Shown here: piece by piece, positions 8,556-18,259 of the stretch
Numbering within the stretch: position 1 is the first letter of the stretch
Layout: the number at the start of each line of letters is the position of its first letter
Source of the DNA: Streptomyces sp.
GTDB taxonomy: Bacteria > Actinomycetota > Actinomycetes > Streptomycetales > Streptomycetaceae
Direction: 5' to 3'
Assembly: GCF_031181555.1 (NCBI RefSeq)
Contig: NZ_JAPSKQ010000029.1
Span: 1-51,453, forward strand
DNA length: 51,453 bases
Made by a program: the position numbers and the translations under genes
Notes under the pieces: generated by a model
Databases searched by the model: none
Told to the model about the DNA's origin: nothing
What the model saw: only the letters and a program-made list of their open reading frames with translations

Positions 8556-10520
8556 ATGTCCGTCCTCTTCTTCGACATCGGGGCCACTCTGGCGGATGCC
8601 CGCGTGGAACCCGACGGCTCACTGACACTCAGACCCCGGCCCCGGGTGACCGCGGTCCTCGACGCCTTCCCGGACACACCGAAGGGCATCGTCTCCAACC
8701 CGGGCACCGGTGACGAAGCGGCCCACCGGGCGGCGGCGGCCCTCGAGCAGGCGTTCCCCGGCCGCTTCCCGGACGCCGGTCTCCTCCACTGGGGTGCGAA
8801 GGACAGCCGCGCACTCTTCGACACGGCGGTCGCGAGCGCCCCGGGCGTCCCGGCCGGCGACTGCGTGTTCGTGGGCGAGGACCCCCGGGAAAGGGCGTTC
8901 GCCCAAGAGGCGGGCATGCGCACGGCCGCCCACCCGGTGCTCACTCTCGCGGCGGTGGAGAACCGGCCCGTCCACTTCGCACGGATCGGCGTGCCGGACG
9001 GCCGCGGCCTGCCCGAGCTGGCCGCAGCGGCGAGCACGGCCGAGGTCGTTCCCCTGCACGTCGCCTCCGACCGGCTCGTGCTCGCCATGGCCAGCGCACT
9101 CGGCGCCGAAGCGCTCGAACGCGCTGGGTTCACCGTGGACCTGCGCGAACCGGTGGAGGACAGCGCCGCCTTCCTGATCCGCGACAACCGTCCTGTCGCA
9201 CAGGCCGAGGCGCTCGTGGGGTCCGCCGGCACCCCCGGACCGGCGGACGCGGAGGCGCGGCGCGCCACCGCCCTGCACGGCTTCGTCACCGACGCCCTGG
9301 CCGCACAAGGCGCCCCGCCGCCCACCACGCTCGGGCCCGCGCCAAGTGGGGTCTACCTCGCCGTGCCCGCCGGCGCGCCGGTCGAACAGATCCATCTTCC
9401 GGGTGCCAAACCCGGACACACCGAACGCCTGCTGCCGGACCCGATGCTACTCCCGTGGCCCGGCGAGACCCGGACGCACCCGCTCACCGACACCCCGGTC
9501 CGGGAACGGCACCCGGAATCCGGCAACGGTCTCCCCTCCCCCGCGACGATCGCCGCGGTGCGGGCGACGGTGACCTCCGAGGCCTTGCGGGGTCATGTGG
9601 CACGCCTGTCCGGCGCGCAGCCACTGGCCGGGGGACAGTCGCAGACCGTCCGCAGCAGGGACGCGGCGGCCGATGACAACGCCCAGGTCGTCGAAGCACT
9701 CGCCGACCGGTTCCGGGAACTCGGACTGGTCGTCCGGCAGCATCCCTTCCGGTGGTGGGGACGACAGCTGTTCAACGTTGAGGCCGAGCACAGGGTCGCC
9801 GGGGCGGAGTCCACCGTCCTCATCACCGCCCACATGGACTCGACCGCCGCCAACGGGGACTTCGTGGACCCGAACGGCAATCCCCGCGACTACGACCCGG
9901 CGGTGGACCCCGCGCCGGGTGCCGACGACGACGCAAGCGGAACGGCGGCGGTTCTGGCAGCGGCCGAATGTCTGGCTGCCCTGCTCGCGGACGGCGGCCG
10001 GCCGACCCGCAACGTGCGTTTCGTCCTCTTCAACGCCGAGGAGCAGGGTCTCGTCGGCAGCAAGTTCTACGCCCGGGCCGCCGCCGCACAGGGCGACAAC
10101 ATCGCCGGGGTCTTCCAGATGGACATGATCGCGGGACTGCAGCCGGGCAGCACACCCATCATCGAGATCCACGCGGGATCCTTCGTACCGGGCCCGGTCG
10201 TGGAGGCCTCCGACGCACTCGGCGAACTCGTTGCCCGCACAGTACCCGCCTTCGGCCCCGCGGTGACTGTCCAGCACCTCACGGGCCCCGACGACCCCGC
10301 CAGGGGACGCAGCGACCACGCGAGTTTCCACGAGCGGGGATGGGCGGCCATCGCCGTTTCCGAGGACCTCTTCTCCACCTCCGACGGCGCTCCCGGCACC
10401 GGCACCCGCCAGTACCACACGCCGGCGGACACACTCCTCGACCAGGACCACGACACCGACTTCGCCGCCACGGTCGCCGGCTCGGTGATCGCGACAGCGC
10501 TGACCCTCGCCGGACTGTAG
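8556..10520 (+). CDS. HAD-like domain fused to M28 aminopeptidase-type domain
   Basis: This 654-residue protein starts at the ATG after GGAGG (8543-8547). Residues 1-135 look like a HAD hydrolase (FFDIGATLAD, later FVGEDPRERAFAQEAG), but the second acidic residue of motif I is Gly9, so phosphatase activity is doubtful. A linker region of about 200 residues follows. The C-terminal 300 residues are an M28 zinc peptidase: His426 and Asp428 in AHMDST, ADDDASG at 456-462, Glu495/Glu496 in NAEEQGL and His621 in YHTPADT, a full set of metal ligands. M28 enzymes remove N-terminal residues from peptides. There is no signal peptide, unlike many secreted M28 enzymes. The fusion is unusual. It is an independent unit with its own terminator. 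Confidence 0.85.
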   Translation: MSVLFFDIGATLADARVEPDGSLTLRPRPRVTAVLDAFPDTPKGIVSNPGTGDEAAHRAAAALEQAFPGRFPDAGLLHWGAKDSRALFDTAVASAPGVPAGDCVFVGEDPRERAFAQEAGMRTAAHPVLTLAAVENRPVHFARIGVPDGRGLPELAAAASTAEVVPLHVASDRLVLAMASALGAEALERAGFTVDLREPVEDSAAFLIRDNRPVAQAEALVGSAGTPGPADAEARRATALHGFVTDALAAQGAPPPTTLGPAPSGVYLAVPAGAPVEQIHLPGAKPGHTERLLPDPMLLPWPGETRTHPLTDTPVRERHPESGNGLPSPATIAAVRATVTSEALRGHVARLSGAQPLAGGQSQTVRSRDAAADDNAQVVEALADRFRELGLVVRQHPFRWWGRQLFNVEAEHRVAGAESTVLITAHMDSTAANGDFVDPNGNPRDYDPAVDPAPGADDDASGTAAVLAAAECLAALLADGGRPTRNVRFVLFNAEEQGLVGSKFYARAAAAQGDNIAGVFQMDMIAGLQPGSTPIIEIHAGSFVPGPVVEASDALGELVARTVPAFGPAVTVQHLTGPDDPARGRSDHASFHERGWAAIAVSEDLFSTSDGAPGTGTRQYHTPADTLLDQDHDTDFAATVAGSVIATALTLAGL

Positions 10521-10568
10521 CCACCGAGGGGCAGGAGCGAGGGGCCTCACCCCCAGGGCACCCACGCC

Positions 10569-10604
10569 GTCCGGTGCGCGGCCGTTGGCTGTCTCGCACC
10601 GGAC
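10569..10604 (+). terminator. Hairpin after the HAD-M28 gene
   Basis: GTCCGGTGCG (10569-10578) pairs with CGCACCGGAC (10595-10604) across a 16-base loop, 48 bases after the stop. No T run follows. Confidence 0.6.
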
Positions 10605-10711
10605 GAACCCGTGGGGTCTTCAGCCGTGCGGGGATGTCGTCGACGGCGCCGCGGCGCGCGTCCCGAGACGGACGGAGCACAGCACAGGCGCGGCAACCCG
10701 GTGGCGGGTCG

Positions 10712-11053
10712 TCACAGGACCTTGTACGTCAGCTCGTACAGGGAGGAGGACAGCGCACCGATGGCCTGGGTGCGTTCCCCGAGGCCCAGCTCGGAGGGGA
10801 CGATCGTCGCCCCGCCGATGAAGCGGGACTGACCGGTTGCCTCATTCATTTCCCTCAGGACGATGTCGACCGGTGCCTGGTCGGCGAACGGCACGAACCG
10901 CTCGTCGAACTCGAACACGTCCCCTGCCCGCATGCGTACCCGTTCGAAGACGCCGCCGTCCCCTCTGCTCACGGTGATCTCGTCCGCGCCGTCCGGGTCC
11001 TGAGTCCTCTTGGCTTCGAGAAAAAGGAGCTTGGCGAAAGCCGCCTCTGCCAT
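10712..11053 (-). CDS. Small protein of unknown function next to S1-like protease
   Basis: The 113-residue product starts at an ATG with a clear GGAGG 6 bases upstream. It has no signal peptide or membrane segment and is predicted by eye to be beta-rich after residue 25 (FERVRMRAGDVFEFDERFVP, then RFIGGATIVPSELGLGE). I do not recognise a family. It lies 96 bases downstream of the broken protease gene on the same strand and was probably co-transcribed with it, so a substrate, regulator or inhibitor role is possible but unsupported. Confidence 0.65.
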   Translation of the reverse strand: MAEAAFAKLLFLEAKRTQDPDGADEITVSRGDGGVFERVRMRAGDVFEFDERFVPFADQAPVDIVLREMNEATGQSRFIGGATIVPSELGLGERTQAIGALSSSLYELTYKVL

Positions 11054-11148
11054 GTCGTTCCTCCCGCGTTCCGTGTCGCACAGCGTATGTTTCGATGCCC
11101 GGCAGGTATCTCCAGACGCGGGCACAGGTCCGCGGCCCGGCCGTCCGC

Positions 11149-12214
11149 TCAGGCCCAGACCTCCGAGAAGTCGATGTCCGGCGCCCACTCGGGGTGGTCT
11201 GTGAACGGGTTGCGGTTGCCCTGTAATCTCCGTGATGGCCGCGTTGTGGTGCAGTTCGTACTCGGTGGCCGGCTCCCGCTGGTGCCAGTCCAGGAGAATG
11301 GGCAGCCGGTCCCGGGTGAACTCCTCCTTCGGAACGGCCGAGTGGTGCAGCGCCACGACCTCCCACTGGTCGTTGAAGACCGGGCAGCCCGACGAGCCGG
11401 GAACGGTGTCGGTGACGTAGTGGACGAACTGCTCCAGGATGTCGACGATCTGGTTCTCCCGCAGCGCGAGCTGCTTCGGCTCCCCGTTGGGGTGCTGGAT
11501 GATATTGACGAATTCCCCGAGTACGGCCTTTCCTTCCGTCCCGTCCAACGGCAGCCGGTGGAAGTCGGCGAGTTGTTCGTTCGGCTCGTTCCGTTCGGCG
11601 ACGGCGACGACGCTGAAATCGAGTTCCCGGTCGGTCGCGAAGAATTTCTACGGCTCCAGCGCGAAGACCACAGGCGTCAGCGGGCGTTCGTCGGGACCCG
11701 CCTGGCAGTTGAATTCGATCATGGCACGCGAGGCCTCGTCCGCTGTGCGCAGGACGTGATTGTTGGTCATCAGCAGCGAGGGCGCCACCATGAATCCGGT
11801 GTCGTGGCGCACTCCACCGGGGACCCTCAGTGCGATCCGGCCGATCGACCGGGCGGCCAGATACCCTCCCTCGAGGAAGGTCACGCTGGTGAGGTCGTTG
11901 CGGCCCATCAGCCGTTCCAGACCGAGGACATCGGTGCCGAAGGCATCCGGCCTCAGCGGCAGTGTGCTGCCCGTGGCCGTCCGCGGCACCGTTTCCATGC
12001 GTTCGACCGACCTGGCGAGCGACCAGTCGGCGTTCAGCCGCGCCAGCCGCTTGGTGCCCCGCTCGGGATCGTCGGCGTACAGCACGCCCCGGCGGTCGAG
12101 GGTCCGCCGCGCCTCTTCCCTCTCCGCCGTCCGTTCATCGAACCGCCTCGCCGCCTTCTCCAACTGGGCCAGGTAATCCGTCTCCACCCGAGACACGTGT
12201 TCCGCGGTGGTCAT
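11149..12214 (-). pseudogene. Trypsin-like (S1) serine protease with amber codon and frameshift
   Basis: The frame from the ATG at 12214 encodes a helical N-terminal part and then a chymotrypsin-fold domain: SLLMTNNHVLRTA with His153, LDFSVVAV with Asp199 and GSSGCPVF with Ser275, a complete triad. A TAG at codon 189 (11648-11650) sits between His and Asp, in phase, with family-like sequence on both sides. Near 11220 the sensible C-terminus (NPFTDHPEWAPDIDFSEVWA) moves to another frame and stops at 11149. With two lesions I call it a pseudogene; sequencing error would be the alternative. There is no Sec signal, so the intact form would be cytoplasmic or exported by another route. Confidence 0.7.
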
Positions 12215-12851
12215 GACCGATTTCTTCCGTGCCGGTTCCTCCTTTCCATTGTGCACATCGGTCACGAGAAAATCTTCCTCGCATTTCGATATTCGATTCA
12301 AATATCGTCTCTTCAAACAGGGAGGCGACCGGTGGAGCAGTACGGGGAATTCGTCGGCTGTGCGGGCCCGCGTGCGGATCTGCCGTAGGCCCCGGAGGGA
12401 GCCGGACGGCGCCAGTTCGCCGGTCGCGCACGGTCCGATGCCCCGCACTTCCGCACCGCCTGTGGGACACCTCGGCGCTCGTCACGCTGCGGTATGAGGC
12501 GCATTATGGAAATGAGGGTGCGTGACGCAGCGGACGCGGTGTCGTCCGGCACCTGCCCGTCGGTGCCGCCCTCGGCCAGCCACGGGCCGGTACTTCACGG
12601 CGGGCGGACGGGCGGTGGCCGCCCCGGCGAAGCCGCGTGGAACAGGCACGGTCTCACCGGTCCCGTCTCACATCCGGTGCCAGGTGCCTCCCACTCCGAC
12701 GGACCGACCACCCACCTCGTCCGGTGCCGCGTCCTCGGACAACGGGACGGTGGGAACCATGGGACTCACAGGCGGTTTCCGTGACGAGCGGGTACGCCGG
12801 GCGGCCGCCGCGGCCGCCCGGTACGACGAGACGTCGGGTGGAGGGGGCCGG
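12215..12851. other. Gap without a supported gene
   Basis: About 640 bases between two minus-strand genes. Frames that cross it are continuations of shadows and lack ribosome binding sites. The first 100 bases (12215-12320) are AT-rich and probably hold the protease promoter. Confidence 0.5.
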
Positions 12852-13610
12852 TCAGGTGGGCCTGCCACCGGCCTCCACCAAGGCGGTGAGTACACGGCGG
12901 GTCTTGTTCTCGGGGTGCTCGGAGAGCGCCACCCCGCGCTCCCGAACCGCCTCCTCGAGCTTCCGCTGCTTGCGCTCGGCCCGTTCCGTGAACGTCTCCC
13001 GGTCGTCCTCGTCCTTGGGCTTCACCCGGATCGAGGCTTCCAGGAACTCCAGGCCGGTCACCGACCACACCTCCAGATCGACCTCCAGGTCGTCGAGCGG
13101 GACGTCGTCGATCTCCGTCGACATGACCGGCCCCAGCGCGGCCAACCCGTCGAGCGGGACGGAGGGCGCACAGGCGTGCAGGAACTGGTCCTGCACCGCG
13201 TCCATCGCCGCAGCGGCATCGGCTCCCGGCTCCACCGCCCCGCCCAGCGTGCCGGGCGGGCAGTCGCGTACCAGAGAGGCTGCCAGCACACGGCGGTTGC
13301 TCGACCAGTCCTCCTCGATGCGGTAGGTGAAGGGTCCCGCCTGGAAGGGGTCGGAGAACCGGCCGACCAGCTGATCGCGGTCGCACGGACGCAGCTTGAC
13401 CGTCAGGTCCTCCGATCCGCCGCCCAGTCTGAAGCGCACGATCACGCCGTTGTCCAGCAATGGGACCCGCCCCTCGGCGGCGCCTTGCTGGTCCTCGGCG
13501 AACCAGATCCGGCGTGAGGTCAGCACGCCGCGCGAGCTCCCGAGAGCCGACAGCGCACCGGGCACGTCGCCCTCGACGTTGACCTTGATCTCGACCGGAA
13601 GCAGGCCCAT
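12852..13610 (-). CDS. CYTH-like domain protein
   Basis: The 252-residue product opens with VEIKVNVEG, then has RRIWF, VIVRFRLGG, DLTVKLR and a later EEDW segment. The E-I-K start followed by spaced Arg and Lys strands resembles the CYTH/triphosphate tunnel fold, which binds phosphorylated substrates such as polyphosphate or thiamine triphosphate. The C-terminal 60 residues are a charged helix (KPKDEDDRETFTERAERKQR). The ATG follows CAGGAG at good spacing. The exact-fit E-x-E-x-K motif is not complete (EIKVNV only), so catalysis is uncertain. Its gene follows the 13792-14508 gene on the same strand. Confidence 0.6.
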   Translation of the reverse strand: MGLLPVEIKVNVEGDVPGALSALGSSRGVLTSRRIWFAEDQQGAAEGRVPLLDNGVIVRFRLGGGSEDLTVKLRPCDRDQLVGRFSDPFQAGPFTYRIEEDWSSNRRVLAASLVRDCPPGTLGGAVEPGADAAAAMDAVQDQFLHACAPSVPLDGLAALGPVMSTEIDDVPLDDLEVDLEVWSVTGLEFLEASIRVKPKDEDDRETFTERAERKQRKLEEAVRERGVALSEHPENKTRRVLTALVEAGGRPT

Positions 13611-13791
13611 GACATCGCTCCTGCACGGGTTTCCGGGGCCGCAATCCTCACTTCTGAGGGTATCTCCGCTCCCTGGGCGGGGGCGGTGTGGGCCTCCGGC
13701 TGTGTACGCGGCACCGCGTCGCTGCCCGAGGGAGTGGGCACACCTGCGGGCCGGAAGTCCGCTCCGCCGGGGACGAGTCGTGACGCCGGAT

Positions 13792-14508
13792 TCAGTGTGA
13801 GTGCTCCCCTGCCGCCAGCTCGCCTTCCTCGAGGTAGAACTCCCGCCCCGTGACGAGCCGCAGGTCGGTTCCGGCCGGCCCGTCGCCGACGAGGCCCGCG
13901 ACGACCTGGTCGCCCTCCCGCAGCCTGTCGCCCGGGCCGTCGGGCCTCCCGGTGATCGCGAGGGCCGGCCCATTCCGCAGCACGTCGTCGGTGAGCTCGG
14001 CACCCGACGCACCGGGGGCCTGCCGCATCGCAACGACGTGGTCGAAGTCCGGGGGCATGGTGACGAGGTGCGCGAGGAACCGCTCGTCACCCTTGCCGAA
14101 GGCCAGGTAGGTCAGCTCCGTGGGGCGGACGGCGTGGGGGTCGAACCGCCGGAAGTGAACGACGTGCCGCACTTCGACCGTCACCGGGTCCAGGAGTTCG
14201 GTTCCGCCGCGTTCGAAGTGGCCGCGGAACAGGGTGCCGGTGAACGATGTGCGTGCGGGTTGCCCGTCCTCGCCGACGAGCTCGGTCAGGACGAAGCGTT
14301 CGGGTTTCAGCGTGTAGACGGCCGTCCCGGTCGTCCGCCGGTCGTCGGCGTACACCTGCTGAGCGTCGCCCGCATCGTTGGTGAAGGCGGCCTCGAGCAG
14401 AACCTGGAAGTCGTGAGGGCGCATGAACATGGGCAGGTGAGAGAGATACGCCGTCTCCTCCCCCACCACCAGCATTCCGTGGGTGGCTTTCGGATCGGCG
14501 ACCGCCAT
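13792..14508 (-). CDS. Conserved-looking protein of unknown function
   Basis: The 238-residue product starts at an ATG eight bases after GGAGG; an earlier GTG at 14517 is too close to that site. It has no signal peptide. The sequence is beta-rich, with GMLVVGEETAYLSHLPMFM near the start and repeated strand patterns (VYTLKPERFVLTEL, TFTGTLFRGHFERGG-like). I cannot name the family. It is upstream of and probably co-transcribed with the CYTH-like gene, with a 181-base gap between them. Confidence 0.7.
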   Translation of the reverse strand: MAVADPKATHGMLVVGEETAYLSHLPMFMRPHDFQVLLEAAFTNDAGDAQQVYADDRRTTGTAVYTLKPERFVLTELVGEDGQPARTSFTGTLFRGHFERGGTELLDPVTVEVRHVVHFRRFDPHAVRPTELTYLAFGKGDERFLAHLVTMPPDFDHVVAMRQAPGASGAELTDDVLRNGPALAITGRPDGPGDRLREGDQVVAGLVGDGPAGTDLRLVTGREFYLEEGELAAGEHSH

Positions 14509-14963
14509 GTTTCTCACCTCCGGTCGAAGCCCGCTTTCGGTCAGGGCAACTCGGGCTTCTCAGGGACTACCTCAATTCTTTCACACCGCCTGAAAGGGCG
14601 CACACAGCCTCACAGGGAGCGGAAGCGGCCCGGCCAGGCATCACCGCATGTGTGAGGGCGGTCGACCACCCGCGTGATCCCGCTTCGAAAACGGACAGGA
14701 AAATGTCATAGGAGTCCGGTCGCAGCCGAAGGTGCAGCCCGTCGGGGCGGAATCGCATCGCCGGCAGAGCCAGCCGGACGCGAAGGAAACGCTCCGCACG
14801 GTAACCAGGGCTTGTGACGTCTCCCCGAGGAGCGGGAGCCGAAGCTCTGGCGTGGCGCCGGGAACTCCTGTCCGGACACAGGAGGGACCTGGTCGTTTGG
14901 GCCGGATCCACGACGCCCGGACCGCATCCGGACGTCTTCGGACCAGCACCGGAAGGAAGAGGC
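14509..14963. other. Divergent promoter region
   Basis: The 455 bases separate two divergent genes and contain no supported coding sequence. Promoters for both sides must lie here; I could not assign -35 and -10 boxes with confidence. Confidence 0.45.
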
Positions 14964-15371
14964 ATGGCGGTTTGCATTCATCACATCACGCTGCGCCCTG
15001 AGGCGGACGAGAACGCGTTCAACCGCTTCGTCGCCGAAGAACTTCTCCCTGCCGCGCGGACGTTCACGGACCGTAGGGCCGGGTTGCATGACGACCGCCA
15101 TGTGCTCGTCAAGGACCACACCGAAGAGCGAACCTACTTGTGGATCATCGAGTGGCCCCTTCAAGGAGGCGAGAGCCCTGATTCCTTCGTCGTGGCCGTC
15201 GGGCCACGACTGAAATCGAAGCTCGACGCCTTCGCCGTGCACACCTTCAAGCTCTACGCTGTCGTGGCGCGGTCCAGCCGTGAATCCATCGTGACACCGA
15301 CCCTCGACGTCCCCGATGAACTCACCGACTCCGAAGGCTGGCTCGGCGAAGACAGCTGGAACGTCGTGTGA
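14964..15371 (+). CDS. Small protein, possibly dimeric alpha/beta-barrel type
   Basis: The 135-residue product starts at an ATG after GGAAGGAAGAGG. It opens with a strand (VCIHHITLRPEADENAFNRF) and an Ala-rich helix, followed by strand-like LWIIEWPL, an arrangement common in small ferredoxin-like barrel proteins. No catalytic residue stands out, and there is no signal peptide. It is a single-gene unit ended by the hairpin at 15426-15454. Function unknown. Confidence 0.65.
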   Translation: MAVCIHHITLRPEADENAFNRFVAEELLPAARTFTDRRAGLHDDRHVLVKDHTEERTYLWIIEWPLQGGESPDSFVVAVGPRLKSKLDAFAVHTFKLYAVVARSSRESIVTPTLDVPDELTDSEGWLGEDSWNVV

Positions 15372-15425
15372 GCATTCCGCCGGACAGGTGCCACTGAGAC
15401 CGCACGCGTGTGTTCCGGGTGTTCC

Positions 15426-15454
15426 CCTCGGCCGACGCGTCCCGTCGGCCGAGG
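15426..15454 (+). terminator. 12-bp hairpin terminator
   Basis: CCTCGGCCGACG (15426-15437) pairs perfectly with CGTCGGCCGAGG (15443-15454) across a 5-base loop, 54 bases after the stop of the small gene. Confidence 0.75.
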
Positions 15455-15614
15455 TCCCGCGGGCCGGCAACCGGCTCGGCAGTCATCACCGGCGGGCCGT
15501 GCACGCCCACCGGGGCCGCTGCGTGGGCCGCCGTCTTCTGGTGAGGCCAACGTGCGGTGGGAAACTGGAGATGGTGCCGCATGCTGCTCCGCGCCCTGGC
15601 GAGGAGGGGTGGTC

Positions 15615-16548
15615 ATGGGGAAGCGTCTGGTGGTGTGCTGCGACGGCACGTGGAACTTCGCCGACCAGCCGAGCAAGACCAACGTCGCCAAGATCGCTCT
15701 GTCCGTCCGGCCGGGATCTGCCGCCGACAGGGAGCAGCGCGTGTGTTACCACAGTGGCGTCGGCATCCTCCGGCAGGAACGTCTGCGCGGTGGCGCGTTC
15801 GGCATGGGGCTGTCCCGGAACGTCCTGGACGCCTACCGGTTCCTCGTGGAGAGCTACGAGCCTGACGACGACCTGTACCTCTTCGGCTTCAGCCGTGGCG
15901 CGTTCACCGTCCGCAGTCTGGCGGGGCTCGTGCGCAACAGCGGCATCCTGCGCAGGGACCACGTCGGCCGGACGCGGGAGGCCTGGGCGCTGTATCGCGA
16001 CCGGGTCGAGCGGCCCACCGACGCCGCCGCCACCCTGTTCCGCAGGACCTACGCCCGGGAGACCCCATCCGCGGCATCAGCAGGCCGGTGCCGCTGAGCA
16101 GGGGCAAGCGCTGAAGCAGGTCCGGTTCGCCGGGGTGCACTGCGATGTCGGCGGCGGCTACCAGGAGACCGGGCTGTCCGACATTCCCCTGCTGTGGATG
16201 GCCGCCCAGGCCCACAGACACGGGCTGCGTTTCGACCCCGGCGTCCTCGGTGAGTGCGGGCCCAGGACGGCGGGCGCGGAGGCGAGCACCGAATTCAGGG
16301 TGCGGCCGGACGGCTTCGCCCGGCTGCACGCGTCGCGGACGGGAGCGTACCGGCTGTCCAGGCCGCTCCATCGCCCGATCGGAAGGGCCGAGAACCGCGA
16401 CGGGGTGCCCGACGGGAACGAATTCCTGGTGGTGCCCGCCAAGGAACGGCGGGACAGGGAATCGGTTTATCGACCGCCTGAACTGGAACGGTATGTGAGC
16501 GATCAACAGTTGTGCCGGCTGGAGCCCTTTCTTCTGCCTGATCTCTGA
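15615..16548 (+). pseudogene. DUF2235 (Tle1-like alpha/beta hydrolase), internal deletion
   Basis: The N-terminal half reads KRLVVCCDGTWNFADQPSKT with the nucleophile Ser93 in GFSRGAF, as in DUF2235 hydrolases, which include type VI secretion phospholipases of the Tle1 group. After RRTYARET the frame loses similarity and stops at 16097. The C-terminal part resumes in another frame with KQVRFAGVHCDVGGGYQETG and runs to 16548. Roughly 100 residues normally between these points are missing, including the segment expected to hold the catalytic Asp. The gene is therefore dead. The start is the ATG after GAGGAGGGG. No type VI genes are nearby. Confidence 0.75.
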
Positions 16549-16651
16549 ATCCCGGACAACGAGGACCACCCCACCCCCAGCTCGCAGGGCGGGTCGGCCG
16601 AGGCGTGAACCAACTGTTGGGCGCGTTATGTGAAGGAGCAGATGTGAGGCC

Positions 16652-16661
16652 GCTCCGCACC
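16652..16661. repeat. Target-site duplication, left copy
   Basis: GCTCCGCACC directly before the ISAs1-type left end; identical to 18028-18037 directly after the right end. Confidence 0.8.
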
Positions 16662-18027
16662 CAGGGGCTTTGCGTGTTCGCGGTTTGCGCTGAGTCGGGT
16701 GGTGATGTCCGCCGGTGTCCGGCGTGCGCGGGCCAGGATGCAGGTGCAGGCACGGCCTCGGTGATCATGTAGGTGTCGAATCCGCATGACCACAACCGAA
16801 GACCGTGCCTGCATCCCCATCTTCTCCCATCCCCTGGCGGGCTGGAGCAACTGGCCCGTACTGCATCGCCACAGCCGCTGCCCGACGCTGTCCGTCTGGC
16901 CCGGTTCCTTGCCGCTCTGCCCGAACCACGCAGTCGCCGTGGCCGGCACTTCCCACTGGTGGCGATCGTGCCGGCGGCCGCGGCGAGCGTACTGGCGGGC
17001 GCGAGATCTATGACCGCGATCACCGAGTGGATCGCGGACGCGTCCCGTGGGCTCCTCCTGACCCTCGGCTTCGCCGTCGATCCTTTCAGCAGAGCAGCCG
17101 TGGTGCCGCACTTCACCACGGTGATGCGGCTGCTCAACCGGCTCGACGGCGACGCTTCCGACGCCGCGATCTGTGCATTTCTGCAGGCCAGAGGCGACCC
17201 TCTTGAAGAAGCGGGACGCCGGAGGGCGGTGGCGGTCGTCGGCAAGGTACTGCGCGGATCGCGCCGGGCAGGCGGCAAGCCGGTATGGCTGCTGGCCGCG
17301 ATGGACCACGCCGGCACCGTACTCGGGCAACGGCAGATCGAGGACAAGAGCAACGAGACGCCCGCCCTCATCCCCTACTGCAAGGCGTCGACTTGGAGAG
17401 CCGGTGGTCACGGCGGACGCTGCCCGCACCCGGTTGGCGAACGGTGCGTGGCTGCGAGCGCGCAACGCGCACTACGTCGCCGTGGTAAAGGCCAACCAAC
17501 CCAGGCTGCTACGGCAGTTGAAGCGACCGTCCTGGAGGGACACCGGTCTCGACGACTACGACAAAGCCACCCGCCATCACCGCATCGAGATCCGGCGGCT
17601 GACGGCCGCGGCCTTCCGGCACCTGAACTACCCCGGTGCCCGCCAGACCCTCCAGGTCGTGCGCTGGTGCAAGGACCTGACCAGCGGAAAACTGTCCGTC
17701 CAACGTCTGCACTTCGTCACCGGCCTTTCCGCCGGCACCGCCTCGGGGACCGAGCTGGCGGGATGGACTCGCGGTCACTGGAAGATCGAGAACCAGCTGC
17801 ACCATGTCCGCGACACCACGTTCGCCGAGGACGCCTCCCGGATGCGCAGGGTGGCCTGCCCCGCAGCACGGCCACCCTGCGCAACCTCGCGATCAGCATG
17901 TTCCGCCAGGACGGCCACACAAACATCGCCGCCGCCTGCCGCTATACCGCCCACCACCCGCAACGGTCCCTCACAGCCCTCGGAATCACATGATCAACGG
18001 ACAGATCGACTACACGCAAAGTCCCTG
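16662..18027 (+). mobile_element. ISAs1-family insertion sequence with intact ends
   Basis: Terminal inverted repeats are CAGGGGCTTTGCGTGT (16662-16677) and the reverse complement of 18012-18027, CAGGGACTTTGCGTGT, 15 of 16 identical. The length, 1366 bp, suits the family. Both ends abut the same 10-bp duplication. The transposase inside is frameshifted. A long inner dyad (ATGCAGG...GTGCCTGCAT type, about 16738-16815) precedes the gene. Confidence 0.85.
16786..17993 (+). pseudogene. ISAs1-family transposase, frameshifted
   Basis: Family matches are spread over frames: FLAALPEPRSRRGRHFPLVA, VLAGARSMTAITEWIAD and LLAAMDHAGTVLGQRQIEDK in one; VVTADAARTRLANGAWLRAR, VAVVKANQP, WTRGHWKIENQLHHVRDTTF in a second; and ATLRNLAISMFRQDGHTNIA to the stop in the first again. 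That requires shifts near 16840, 17390 and 17870. The element could move only with a transposase supplied in trans. Confidence 0.8.
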
Positions 18028-18037
18028 GCTCCGCACC
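18028..18037. repeat. Target-site duplication, right copy
   Basis: GCTCCGCACC, identical to 16652-16661. Confidence 0.8.
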
Positions 18038-18259
18038 AGGAAAGCAATGTGGCGTCGAGCCCGGAACGTGCAATGATGGACATGTGAGACAGCTCACACC
18101 AAATAATGTTTTTGTGCATGAAACGGTTACCAGCCGGGCGGAACATTCGTCTCGGCCGGTCCCGAACGAATGCGCCCGTCCAGCGCGGACGGGCCGCGTG
18201 CGGGGGCCCGGGGCGCCCTCGCAGCGAGGAACAGACCCCCTGGATCACGGAGTACCGCG

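Noticed and set aside
11149..12214. Programmed TAG readthrough in the S1-like gene
   Set aside because: A second lesion near the 3' end makes decay or sequence error more likely.
9968..12388. 806-residue frame on the plus strand
   Set aside because: It runs across the end of the HAD-M28 gene, its terminator and the opposed protease gene, with low-complexity Arg/Gly/His content.
12522..13517. 331-residue plus-strand frame
   Set aside because: Opposite the CYTH-like gene, which has a ribosome binding site and protein-like sequence.
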